The notes under the pieces were generated by a model. It saw nothing but the letters and a program-made list of their open reading frames with translations. It did not search any database and was not told the origin of the DNA. This document shows, piece by piece, positions 54,007-63,500 of a stretch of 64,000 bases of DNA. This DNA comes from Planctomycetota bacterium (GTDB lineage: Bacteria > Planctomycetota > Phycisphaerae > Sedimentisphaerales > Anaerobacaceae). The stretch covers positions 53,166-117,165 of the forward strand of contig VRUL01000017.1 in NCBI GenBank assembly GCA_019456145.1, read 5' to 3'. The translations under genes and the position numbers were made by a program. Positions within the stretch are counted from its first letter, which is position 1, and each line of letters begins with the position of its first letter.

Positions 54007-55035
54007 ATGAAGGAATATAGAAACAAAGCGTTTAATAAAATTGTTTCTATTGGTTTTATCTTTTTGACGACCATTTCCGGATGTCGTCAAAAGACTCCTA
54101 ACGAAGTTGTGGTTTATGTCTCAGAAGATCAGATTTTTTCCGAGCCTATACTCAAAGATTTTGAGAAAGAAACAGGCATCAAGGTTAAGGCCGTTTACGA
54201 CACGGAAGAAACCAAAAGCACCGGTGTTATGATGCGTCTTATCTCTGAGAAAAACAATCCGATAGCAGATGTTTTCTGGGCCAACGAACCCATCCGAGCA
54301 GAGGTTCTCAAAAGTAAAGGTGTAGCGGCCCGCTACCAATCACCTAACGCCCGGGAAATCCCGGATATTTATAAAGACCCAGAAGGTTATTGGACCGGTT
54401 TTTCCGCAAGAGCCAGGGTATTGGTCGTAAATAAAAAAGTGGGAAACAAACCAACTTCGATTTTGGCCTACACCGACCCTCAGTGGAAAGCTAAAGCAGT
54501 TATTGCCAATCCGCTGTTCGGTACAACCACCGTCGAGATTGCGGCTTTGTTCACCCTTTGGGGTGATGATAAGGCAACAGTATTTATGGATGACATGAAG
54601 AAAAATGGAGTTGAAATATCGACCAGCAATGGCGAGAGCGCCGATTTTGTTGCTTCAGGTCAGTTTGCTTTTAGCCTGGTTGATAGTGACGATGCCGTCA
54701 GCCGAATCAGGCAGGGCAAGAATATAGAAATGGTGTATCCCGACCAGGGTGAAAAACAAATCGGCTGTCTGATTTTGCCCAATGCCGTGGTTCTTATCAA
54801 TGGTGCAAAACATCCTGAGAACGCAAAGAAGATAATCGATTACTTGCTATCGAAATCGACAGAGAGGAAATTAGCTTTTGCCGACTGTGCCCAGATTCCT
54901 CTGCATCCGGGGGTCGAAACACCTGCTGAGGTCAGGTCACTCGAGGAGATCAAAGTGATGAAGATCGATTACGGCAAGGTCGCCAGGAAGATGCAGGATA
55001 TTCAGCCGTTTCTTAAACAATGGGTCGGCTATTGA
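54007..55035 (+). CDS. Iron(III)-type ABC transporter substrate-binding lipoprotein
   Basis: About 342 residues from ATG 54007. Lipobox ISGC near residue 22. The mature part is a class of periplasmic binding protein like FbpA: VVVYVSEDQIFSEPILKDFEKETGIKV, DVFWANEPIRAEVLKSKGV, YWTGFSARARVLVVNK and GCLILPNAVVLINGAKHPENAKKIIDYLLS. The ligand is probably ferric iron or a related oxyanion-metal complex. The permease gene overlaps its end by 16 bases. Confidence 0.87.
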   Translation: MKEYRNKAFNKIVSIGFIFLTTISGCRQKTPNEVVVYVSEDQIFSEPILKDFEKETGIKVKAVYDTEETKSTGVMMRLISEKNNPIADVFWANEPIRAEVLKSKGVAARYQSPNAREIPDIYKDPEGYWTGFSARARVLVVNKKVGNKPTSILAYTDPQWKAKAVIANPLFGTTTVEIAALFTLWGDDKATVFMDDMKKNGVEISTSNGESADFVASGQFAFSLVDSDDAVSRIRQGKNIEMVYPDQGEKQIGCLILPNAVVLINGAKHPENAKKIIDYLLSKSTERKLAFADCAQIPLHPGVETPAEVRSLEEIKVMKIDYGKVARKMQDIQPFLKQWVGY

Positions 55036-56621
55036 TTGTGAAACGTACGATACTCATATGCACAGCAATAGTGTTGATAGTGGTAGGTCTGTTGCCCCTG
55101 CTTGTCATGATCATGCGAAGCGTGACAATAGATGGTCACTTAAGCTTTGCTATTTATAAAGACTTGTTAGCATCCAGAGGCGAAAGGATATTGCTTGGAC
55201 ATAGCTTTGTTCTGTCAATATTAACCGCGCTGCTAACAACAGCAATTGGAATGCCACTGGGAATTCTTCTGGCCAAAACCGATTTGCCTTTTCGTCGAAT
55301 CTTCGCTGTTCTCTTCACTATCCCATTACTGCTGCCGCCCTACATAATAGCTGTCTCCTGGTCCATCCTACTTGGCAGAGATGGTTTCCTGGCACGATTT
55401 CTAAGTCGTTCTGCAGCAGAAGTAACGTCCGACTGGCTTTTTGGTTTGCCCGGGTGTGTACTGGTACTGTTCTCTACGTTTCTGCCTGTTGTGATACTGT
55501 TGACGATGACTTTTTTAAAAACCATCAATCCTCGTTTAGAAGAAGCAGGAAAAACTGTTTCAGGATGGATAGGTGTACTCAGGACAATCACCATTCCCAT
55601 GATATTACCGGGAGTTTTACTGGCCTCGATTTTGGTATTCCTTCTGACTCTGGGTGAATTTGGCGTTCCGATTTTTCTTAGATATAATGTCTTTCCAGTG
55701 GAGACTTTCACCCAGTTCTCAGCTTTCTACGATTTTGGTGCCGCTACTGCTTTTGCACTCCCGCTCGCTGTCATCACATTTTTTATCTTGCTCATAGAAA
55801 GAATTTTCCTTCGCAAAAAAACCTACGAGGTTAAGCTTGCATCTGATGCCGAAGGAATTACAGTAATCCATCTCGGAAGAGGACGAAAATGGTTTGTTTT
55901 GTCGGTGGCTGTACTCTGCTTTTTTATAGTTGTCGCCCCGATCCTGGTGTTAGTGTTTCAATCAATGTCCTTCGATGCGTACTGCCAGGCCATATCATGG
56001 TCAGCCGACAGCCTTCTTCGAAGCCTCAGCTATGCCGCCATCGGAGCTTCCGTGCTGAGTGTACTTGGGTTCTTTTGCGGGTATCTTATCCATAATAAAG
56101 CAATGCCATTCTGGCTAAGCCTGGATTCTCTAACCATATTTCTTTTCGCTCTACCCAGCACAGTTATTGGAATCGGTTTGATACTTCTGTGGAACAGGGC
56201 ATCGACGAACTTTATCTATGCCACTCCCATAATTATCATCTTTGGTTATATCGCTCAATATACCGCACTAACCAGTCGCATCACGGTATCTACACTGGCC
56301 CAGATTCCTTACTCGATGGAAGAGGCCGCTCAGGTAGTAGGTGCAGGATGGTTGCGTCGTACAGCTTTGATTACCGCACCTTTAGCTAAGCGAGGGCTCT
56401 TAGCCGGCTGGTTGGTCGGATATATCTTTTGTTTGCGAGACACTGGTATCAGCATGATGGTCTATCCACCCGGCCATGACACATTTCCAGTCCGCATATT
56501 TACGCTCATGGCAAACGGGCCACCAGACCTTATTGCAGCATTGTGCGTAATCATGATAATAGCTGCGTTATTGCCTTTGGGTATTCTGGCAGCAGTCTTC
56601 AAATCAAAAGGATTTGCATAA
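55020..56621 (+). CDS. Iron-type ABC transporter permease (fused double unit)
   Basis: A 533-residue inner-membrane protein with about 12 helices, two fused permease halves as in FbpB. EAA-type loops are visible: LEEAGKTVSGWIGVLRTITIPMILPG (about 178-205) and MEEAAQVVGAGWLRRTALITAPL (about 435-460). The start could instead be GTG at 55038; neither has a clear ribosome site, consistent with translational coupling to the binding-protein gene. Works with the genes on both sides. Confidence 0.9.
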   Translation: MGRLLIVKRTILICTAIVLIVVGLLPLLVMIMRSVTIDGHLSFAIYKDLLASRGERILLGHSFVLSILTALLTTAIGMPLGILLAKTDLPFRRIFAVLFTIPLLLPPYIIAVSWSILLGRDGFLARFLSRSAAEVTSDWLFGLPGCVLVLFSTFLPVVILLTMTFLKTINPRLEEAGKTVSGWIGVLRTITIPMILPGVLLASILVFLLTLGEFGVPIFLRYNVFPVETFTQFSAFYDFGAATAFALPLAVITFFILLIERIFLRKKTYEVKLASDAEGITVIHLGRGRKWFVLSVAVLCFFIVVAPILVLVFQSMSFDAYCQAISWSADSLLRSLSYAAIGASVLSVLGFFCGYLIHNKAMPFWLSLDSLTIFLFALPSTVIGIGLILLWNRASTNFIYATPIIIIFGYIAQYTALTSRITVSTLAQIPYSMEEAAQVVGAGWLRRTALITAPLAKRGLLAGWLVGYIFCLRDTGISMMVYPPGHDTFPVRIFTLMANGPPDLIAALCVIMIIAALLPLGILAAVFKSKGFA

Positions 56622-57355
56622 TGAGCAGTATTATTTTTAAATCGGTATCAAAGTCCTTCAATAAGCAGCCGGCTGTATGTGATTTTTCACTGGATATTCC
56701 TATGGGCCAGCGTTTAGTTATTCTTGGTCATTCCGGCTGTGGAAAAACTACAGTACTGCGCCTTTTGGCCGGTTTCATCACACCCGACGAAGGAAGTATT
56801 GAAATCGATGGCGAGAGGGTAGCTGAAAAGGGACGAAACTTAAAAGAACCGGAGCACCGCAACCTTGGAATGGTGTTTCAGGATTTAGCGCTTTGGCCTC
56901 ATCTTACCGTAAAGAGTAATCTTGAGTTTGGCTTGAAAGCCCAGGGTGTGCCAATGCGGCAGCGGATGCAAAAAGTTATTGATATGCTGAAGCTGGTAAA
57001 TATGGAATCCTATATTAAATCCAGGCCCGCACAACTCTCCGGAGGCCAGCAGCAGCGAGTCGCCCTTGCCCGGGCCTTGATACTGCACCCAAAGGCTCTT
57101 TTGATGGATGAGCCCCTTACCAGCCTTGATATAGAATTAAGCCTTAAAATCAGAAAGGAAATTCTCAGACTCCAAAAAGAAATCGGTTTCACACTTTTGT
57201 ACGTCACACATAATCGCCAGGAAGCTTTCCAGATAGGCACGCGGGTAGTGGTCATGAGCCAGGGCAAAATCGAACGAATTGGACCTGTTGGACAAATAAA
57301 AGAATATTTCAAAAAGTTATCTAAGAATCTCAGCGAAGATCCCTTAGGGGCATAA
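56621..57355 (+). CDS. Iron-type ABC transporter ATPase
   Basis: About 244 residues. The ATG at 56621 overlaps the permease stop (TAATG), so it is chosen over an upstream in-frame start. Walker A GHSGCGKTT, Q-loop VFQDLALWPH, signature LSGGQQQR, Walker B LLMDEPLTSLD and VTHNRQEA are intact. This is the FbpC/PotA-type group. It ends the operon begun by the heme-domain protein. Confidence 0.93.
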   Translation: MSSIIFKSVSKSFNKQPAVCDFSLDIPMGQRLVILGHSGCGKTTVLRLLAGFITPDEGSIEIDGERVAEKGRNLKEPEHRNLGMVFQDLALWPHLTVKSNLEFGLKAQGVPMRQRMQKVIDMLKLVNMESYIKSRPAQLSGGQQQRVALARALILHPKALLMDEPLTSLDIELSLKIRKEILRLQKEIGFTLLYVTHNRQEAFQIGTRVVVMSQGKIERIGPVGQIKEYFKKLSKNLSEDPLGA

Positions 57356-57806
57356 TCCAACTTTAGTTCACTCCTTTCTCCTTACTCCTTACTTCTGACT
57401 CCTTGCTCCTTATTTCTAAATTCTGCATTCTCAATTCTAAATTCCCACAATTAATCATTTATTCTGTCATTCCTGCGAAACTTGCCCCTTTCCTGATTTA
57501 GGGGGCGGCAATCCATACTTAGCCCCGCAATTTATTGCGGGGTTGTTTAGCCCCCAAATCTATTTGGGGGTCATTCTTCGAAAGCGGCGAATCAAATTCT
57601 TACCTTGGTTGATTTCATGATGATTTTCTTTCCCTTTTTCCTTTCTTTTGTGATATTGTCTGTGACTAATGGCTTGATTGACAACTTAGGATTTCCCTTA
57701 AAAAATGCTGGCTTTGCAGGCCAGGAACGGCTAAATATTAAAGAGTGAAGGGTGCGATAATTCGCATCAATTTGACTGAGTCAAAGTGTTAATTCGGAGT
57801 CATTAA
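57356..57806. other. Non-coding region with pyrimidine tract and hairpin cluster
   Basis: A C/T-rich tract with CTCCTTA repeats covers about 57365-57415. Then come three hairpins: CCCCT/AGGGG (57485-57505), a perfect CCCCGCAA-TTTA-TTGCGGGG (57523-57542) and a perfect CCCCCAAA-4-TTTGGGGG (57551-57570). The block is flanked by GTCATTC repeats (57476 and 57570). No gene seen. It resembles a palindromic repeat element. Confidence 0.55.
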
Positions 57807-58280
57807 GTGACAAAAATTGAAAAAAAGATTCTTCTTGGGCTTTACCTAAGCAACCAGATGGTTGAACAGGAGGTAGTCTATGGTACATATGAGCTCAATT
57901 GGCTGATACAAAACAAGCTTTCAGAAGCTAAGAACTGGCGTGACCCTAATGGAGGATTCAAATCAGTAGGCGGCAAATCCGATGAGAGTGGTAACTACAT
58001 TGCCAAACAGGCTGCAATCAATTCCGAGGTGAAAAAAGCCCTATCGTACCTCAAAGGAAAGAACTACATTGCCTATGAGAAGAGAGATTTGTTTTTCTTC
58101 AAAGTTCGAATCACAATTGACGGTTGTGAGATAGCTCGAGAGCTTGGGACTAAGCTTGGCTATGTTAATCTTCTGTACAAAGAGCATAAAGATGGAATAA
58201 TATGGTTCTTGTTGACAGTTCTGACATCAATATTTGTTGCACTTGTCACAACATTACTTGTGAATAAATTAAAAAGGTGA
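57807..58280 (+). CDS. Hypothetical protein with winged-helix-like part and C-terminal membrane helix
   Basis: A 157-residue protein starting with GTG at 57807 (GGAG about 8 bases upstream). The first 115 residues look like a winged-helix domain (EVKKALSYLKGKNYIAYEKRDLFFFKVRITIDGCEIA), and one C-terminal helix (residues 132-152) would anchor it with the bulk in the cytoplasm. Not recognised. It is the first of three plus-strand accessory genes that include an AbiGi-like protein. Confidence 0.55.
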   Translation: MTKIEKKILLGLYLSNQMVEQEVVYGTYELNWLIQNKLSEAKNWRDPNGGFKSVGGKSDESGNYIAKQAAINSEVKKALSYLKGKNYIAYEKRDLFFFKVRITIDGCEIARELGTKLGYVNLLYKEHKDGIIWFLLTVLTSIFVALVTTLLVNKLKR

Positions 58281-58360
58281 TCTTAGAATTAGGTTCGTAC
58301 GAAAATAATATAACGAGGCTGGTGAGTTTAGTAGTTCCCAGATATAAAAGGACATAAGCC

Positions 58361-58978
58361 ATGGTAAAGAAATCTGGAATGGTATCTTTGATTTTTGTAA
58401 TCATCTTCGTAGTACTAGCGGTCATTACACTACCTGGATTATTCAGCTATTTCTACCGTGCTGGAGTGGGTCACGCGTTTTTCGAGATCGTCCAATCAGA
58501 AAATCTTGAGTGGGACACCATGTCTGACGCTGAGCGTGCACCATATAGCGCACGCGCAAAGGCCGAAGGATTAAAATGTGCAGTTTTGATGGTCCTCGGT
58601 CAGCATATTCCCTTTTGCCTCCTTGTTCTCATCATCATCGGATTGCTCAACCGTTTCATCTCCCACGGATTCAGGTGCTTTCTCCGCTTTGGCTTCTTTG
58701 CGGTTTGGATCCTCGGAATGCTATTCCTTTCCTTCGGCGTAGGATACTGGGGTCAAGCAACTCCATTTCCTGAATCCCTAGGCCCAGCCTTCTTCATTTA
58801 CCTGATTGTTGCAGCTCTCTTAGGCATCATCTTGGGAATCGGCAGGCTCTGCCGACGCAGTAAGCCACCGGCTGCTCCACAACCAATTCAAAAGGAACAA
58901 AATCAGAAGGATGCAAAACAAACAAGTCCACAATTTTCCGAATCCGCTCCGAACTCGTCTTCGAAAACTGTGACATGA
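58361..58978 (+). CDS. Hypothetical four-helix membrane protein
   Basis: A 205-residue protein with an AAAGGA ribosome site. Hydrophobic helices lie at about residues 8-32, 68-92, 98-122 and 132-158. A proline/glutamine/serine-rich cytoplasmic tail covers the last 40 residues. A charged loop (EIVQSENLEWDTMSDAERAPYSARAKAEG) separates the first two helices. No family recognised. It lies between the winged-helix-like protein and the AbiGi-like protein. Confidence 0.6.
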   Translation: MVKKSGMVSLIFVIIFVVLAVITLPGLFSYFYRAGVGHAFFEIVQSENLEWDTMSDAERAPYSARAKAEGLKCAVLMVLGQHIPFCLLVLIIIGLLNRFISHGFRCFLRFGFFAVWILGMLFLSFGVGYWGQATPFPESLGPAFFIYLIVAALLGIILGIGRLCRRSKPPAAPQPIQKEQNQKDAKQTSPQFSESAPNSSSKTVT

Positions 58979-59094
58979 GTCGTTATGCATTGAATTGTCC
59001 TCGCCTTTTGTGCCGCGATTTTGTTGATATTAGTATAATGGCAGGATAAAATCAGTGGAAGCCTGTTTGATATTTTTATGTTATGCCATAAGAT

Positions 59095-59979
59095 ATGTCA
59101 ATGACTGTCAAGCATGATCTTTCTCCAGGTACTGTCTCTAAGATCCTCTGGCATTTTACCGGAGGACCTACCTGGAATACGAAAACAAAAAGACAGAGTA
59201 ACTCACCTAAACCGGCTGCTAATGCGTATGCGAATCTCAAATCTATACTGCGAACCAAAGGGCTACGCCTCGGTGCATACAAAGAGGTAGTTAAGTTAAT
59301 TCTTCCAGAACGTAAAAAATTTAACCCTGAAACAAGAAAAGTTGACGTCCAGAAGAATGTTCCGGTCGATATTGAGTCCTCCTCTATATGTTGCCTATCC
59401 GACATTCCTGCACCCCATCTCCGCTACCACGCTTATAGATATGGAAAGTTCGCTGTTGGCTTCCATCGGAATGCCATTATCCGCGCAGGCTTTAATCCAG
59501 TGTTTTACACTCTACAAGACACTCCTATTGTACGTTCGATATACGAGGGTTTTTCTTCTCTTGAATTTGCCGATCCTAATGCAATACGTGATGCTGCTAG
59601 CTTAATAAAATCTCAAGTTGAGGACATTGAAACTGACTATGACGATATAGATATTGGCGTGTCCGATAATATTTGGGAGATTGAAACTGAAGTTGAATCC
59701 CTTGAGATTTCTATTTATAATGCTATGCAAAGTTTAGAGGACTTTGTAGCTTTTGTGAAAACATTTGATCGAAGCGAATTCAGTACCATTTATTGCGAAA
59801 GAGAATGGCGATCTACAAAGCAATATAACTTTGAGATTAATGATGTGGCCATGATAGTTTTGCCAAAAGCTGTTGGAGAAGCCCAATATTTCAAAAACTT
59901 TGTTGAGAGAGTTGCACCGAAACTCAAATTGCCCCGCCGGATTCCAATAGTTCCTTGGGATGATCTTGTCGAGCATTAA
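59095..59979 (+). CDS. AbiGi-like (abortive infection) family protein
   Basis: A 294-residue cytosolic protein. It shows the arrangement I associate with the AbiGi family (phage-resistance system antitoxin side): ILWHFTGGP near residue 17, LKSILRTKGLRLG near 43-55, SICCLSDIPAPHLRYHAYRYGKFAVGFHR near 96-125, NPVFYTLQDTP, and CEREWRS near 241, a glutamate-arginine motif. The partner toxin gene is not evident in the window. No clear ribosome site. Related genes also occur alone and may have other roles. Confidence 0.65.
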   Translation: MSMTVKHDLSPGTVSKILWHFTGGPTWNTKTKRQSNSPKPAANAYANLKSILRTKGLRLGAYKEVVKLILPERKKFNPETRKVDVQKNVPVDIESSSICCLSDIPAPHLRYHAYRYGKFAVGFHRNAIIRAGFNPVFYTLQDTPIVRSIYEGFSSLEFADPNAIRDAASLIKSQVEDIETDYDDIDIGVSDNIWEIETEVESLEISIYNAMQSLEDFVAFVKTFDRSEFSTIYCEREWRSTKQYNFEINDVAMIVLPKAVGEAQYFKNFVERVAPKLKLPRRIPIVPWDDLVEH

Positions 59980-60561
59980 AATTGTCAGAAACATAATATG
60001 CAGGTACACTCAGGATGGCCAAATAAAGCACTTTTTTTGTCATTTTTTTGTCTCTTTTGTGCCTTTTGTGCTTTTTCGTGGCTATCTTCGGTTAATAAAG
60101 AATCCCTTTTTTGCGAGCCTGCATATTCTTATGCGGGCCATCCCTGATGGCCCAGCGGACGCTGGCCGCAGGCTTCACAGATACTGGTATCGAGAAAGCC
60201 GCTGCCAAGTCTGCATTTTGGCCGATTATACCGGCAATAGGTTCGCAAAAAGGGGAAAAACAGTTGACAAACCCGGTGCAAATGTAGTAATTTTAATGTG
60301 TCGGAGTTTTGGGAACATTTGCTGAGCAGCATGCATACTTATGAGGCTCCCCGGTGATAAAAGCCGGGAGGCGATGTACGTTTTGCTTTTCTGCTGTGGT
60401 TGAATTATACATTCTTTTTTTCATTCGCTGGAGGTTGTTTGAGACGGGCACGAAATACACCGCAGGACGAGGGTATTCGATACCTGGTGAATACAATTAA
60501 GATGTTTCAGAATGTAGCCGAAGCATAGCTATTTTAACTTCATTTTTGAAGGAGGACGATA
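59980..60561. other. Non-coding region with repeat copy B and a structured leader
   Basis: Contains the T-rich part of the repeat (about 60028-60063), the 68-base block (60148-60215), a TTGACA box at 60264-60269 with only a weak -10 (TAATTT after 18 bases), and a GC-rich hairpin in the putative leader of the surface protein (about 60343-60370, CTCCCCGG/CCGGGAG with one bulge). I could not match it to a known riboswitch. Confidence 0.5.
60148..60215 (+). repeat. Dispersed repeat, copy B
   Basis: Matches 11187-11254 at 62 of 68 positions, same strand, 49 kb apart. Both copies lie in gaps between unrelated genes. Confidence 0.8.
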
Positions 60562-63500
60562 ATGTATAAAAAACCGATTTTGTTAATTTGTTTTGTTTTG
60601 GTGCTGAGTTTGCTAAGCGGCTTAGCCCAGGCTGGCGTGATCGTTGCCGAAAATCTGCTGGTTGATTTGAGGGCTGAAGATCTGCCGTATGGCAATGGAG
60701 CGACAATCTGGACTAACCATGGATCACTTGGGGACTTTACGGCAAATGGTGTCCCCGTTGTTCAGGACGTTGATGGCGTAAAAACCGCAACATTCGATGG
60801 CAGCAGCTGGTTCGATGGACCGACATCCATACCGGGTATCGAAGGTGCCGGTACCCGTTCGATCGAAGTATTAGTGTATAATCCATCAATCCCGGATGAA
60901 GAAACGGTGCTCTCCTGGGCTCATCGTGGTGGTCCGGACGGCTCTAATATGTCCTTTAACTATGGCAGTAATGCCCTGTTTGGTGCGATTGGGCACTGGA
61001 ATCTCAACACATATGATTTGGGGTGGTGGACTAACCACATACCTGCCCCTGCTGCCAATACATGGTGGCACCTGGCCTACACGTATGACGGTACTGCCGC
61101 TCGTGTTTATGTCAATGGCGTTGAAGAAAGCGTTAGGAATCCGCTTGTGATTAATACCCACGCTGGCAATATAATTAGGATCGCCGCTCAGGCTGATGGT
61201 ACCGGTGCGGGCGTGGATGCCGTATACAATTTCACTGGCTCCATTGCAGTAGTGCGTATTCATGACGGCGCGCTCACACCTGCGGAAATCCTAAACAATT
61301 CTCAATACCGGGGTCCAAAGGCATGGGGCCCCGACCCACTTAATGGGGCCGTAGATGTACCCATAGATGCAAATATTGGCTGGACGCGAGGAGAAGGGGC
61401 CGATAGTGACATGGTGTACTTCGGCACTGACCCGTGCAACCTGCCTCTTGTTGACACATTGTTGGCGCTTCCGGTAATCCCACCGGAGTATAATCCCCCG
61501 GGAGACCTTGTAGCAAGCACAACTTACTACTGGCAGATCGTTGAGGTCAATGATGGCACCCAGTATGCGAGCTCTATATGGAACTTTACTACTATACGCG
61601 GAGAGGCCGCCCCCGACTATCCTGCTAATGGTGCTGTTATTTCAGGCGACCCTTATCCTCCGCCACCTTCGATACCTACACACATATATACGCCGCTTGA
61701 TTTCTTCCCGGGGCCGACCGCGGTCCAGCACACGGGTTATTTCAGCGATGTTTACGCGGAAGTGGCCGGCCGCGTCCAGGACGCGAACCTCGGCCAACCG
61801 CCATACCCATCGATGCCAAACAGGTATTATGTCGGTCTACCCCTTGTTGCCCCGGCTATTGACACTCTTGTTCGTGGCACGAGGTACTACTGGACTGTCG
61901 ATGAGACAGATGCTCTTGGCAATACGTTCCCAGGCGGTATCTGGGAGTTTGCTATTCAGGGCCTTAAGGCCTTTGCACCCAGTCCGCCTAATGAGGCAAC
62001 ACTTGTAAGCGTCGATGTGCTTCTTTCCTGGCTGGAGGGTTTCGGCGCCTCTGAGCATGATGTTTACATGGGCACCAGTTGGGACGATGTCAACAATGCC
62101 GTTTTCAATGCCGCTTTTCCTCCGCCGGAATTTCTGGCAACGCGTATGGATCCGAACTATCAAACCAGTGGTCTGGCCTTCGAAACCAAATTCTACTGGC
62201 GTGTTGATGAGGTCAAAGATCGGTTTCCGCCCTTCAGTCCCGGTACGTCTCAAAAAGGCGATATCTGGTGCTTTACCACTACTCTTGAATCCATCGGTAC
62301 AATTAGAATGGACTTGTGGTGGAATTACTTCGGAGGTGTTCCCATAGACGATCTCCGCTACCCGGGCAGCCCGGACGATATCAGGTACCCAACTTCGTTC
62401 GATTCTGGTACCGATTTGGGCGGAGACTATGGAGGCGAGTTTAAAGGTTGGCTCCATCCGGCCAAATCGGGTGACTATAAGTTCTGGGTATCCAGTGACG
62501 ACAACAGCCAGCTGTTCCTGAGCACCGACGATCAACCGAACAACGAGGTGCTTATCGCTTCGGTTGCGAACTGGACCGGACAGCAGTATGACTGGTACGA
62601 TCAAAGGAATACCAACCCCAACCAGGAATCTGTTCCCATCCCGCTGGTTGGAGGCCAGAAATACTTCATCAGGGCGGCCTGGCAAGAAGGTGTCGGAGGC
62701 GACTGGTGCACGGTAGCCTGGCAGGGACCTGACCAGCCGCTGGCGCCAGTACAAGGCTCTGGTTCTGCGGTCATTCCCGGCAGCAGGCTGTCGCCGTTTG
62801 TGCAGTTGTGGGCCCATGATCCTGACCCGAGGGATGGTCAGGCAAGTGTTCCGGCAGGGGCATCTGTCCTTAGATGGGGCCCGGGCGACCATGCGGCCCA
62901 ACACGATGTATACTTCGGCACAGATAAAACCGCTGTGACCAATGCCGATATCACGGACGTAACGGGCATATATCAGGGACGTGTTGGTCCTAACAGCTTA
63001 CCCGTAGCGCTTGCAGCGGCCACGTTTTACTACTTCCGGGTCGATGAGGTCAATAGTCTTGGCCCTGCCCCCGGTATGTGGAAAGGTGATACGTGGACCT
63101 TTAGAACTGAAGGAGCCGCCGGTGGTCTGCTCGGTTTGTACTACCACTGGGATATTAGCCTTCTTCCTCCAGTTGTCCCCGGTAATATTCCTGATGATCC
63201 CGGCCCGGATAATCCCTTCCAGGTATTCGTGTTGAGCCGTATAGATCCGGAAGTCAACTGGAACTGGGGTGACGGTGGTGCTACCGCTCAGCCTGGAATC
63301 AATTCACCTGACCCGAATATCAACGTTGATTTTTTCGCTGCCAAATGGGTTGGGCATGTTGAGGCGCCGGTAGACGCGAACTACACCTTCGAAACCACTA
63401 CCGACGACGGTGCGCGTTTATTCATAAATGGTCAACAGATCCTCCCCATTGCTGCGTGGCAGCAACAGGGGATGACCCCTTGGAGCGGTTCGGTTGAACT

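Noticed and set aside
57365..57570. CRISPR array
   Set aside because: The repeats are short pyrimidine strings and hairpins without constant-length repeats and unique spacers, and there are no cas genes.
60300..60561. Cyclic-di-GMP or other known riboswitch upstream of the surface protein
   Set aside because: A GC-rich hairpin exists, but the conserved core sequences of the riboswitch classes I know were not found.
61837..62904. 355-codon minus-strand open frame near the window end
   Set aside because: It lies antisense to the LamG/PA14 protein, which has repeated domain signatures and a signal peptide.
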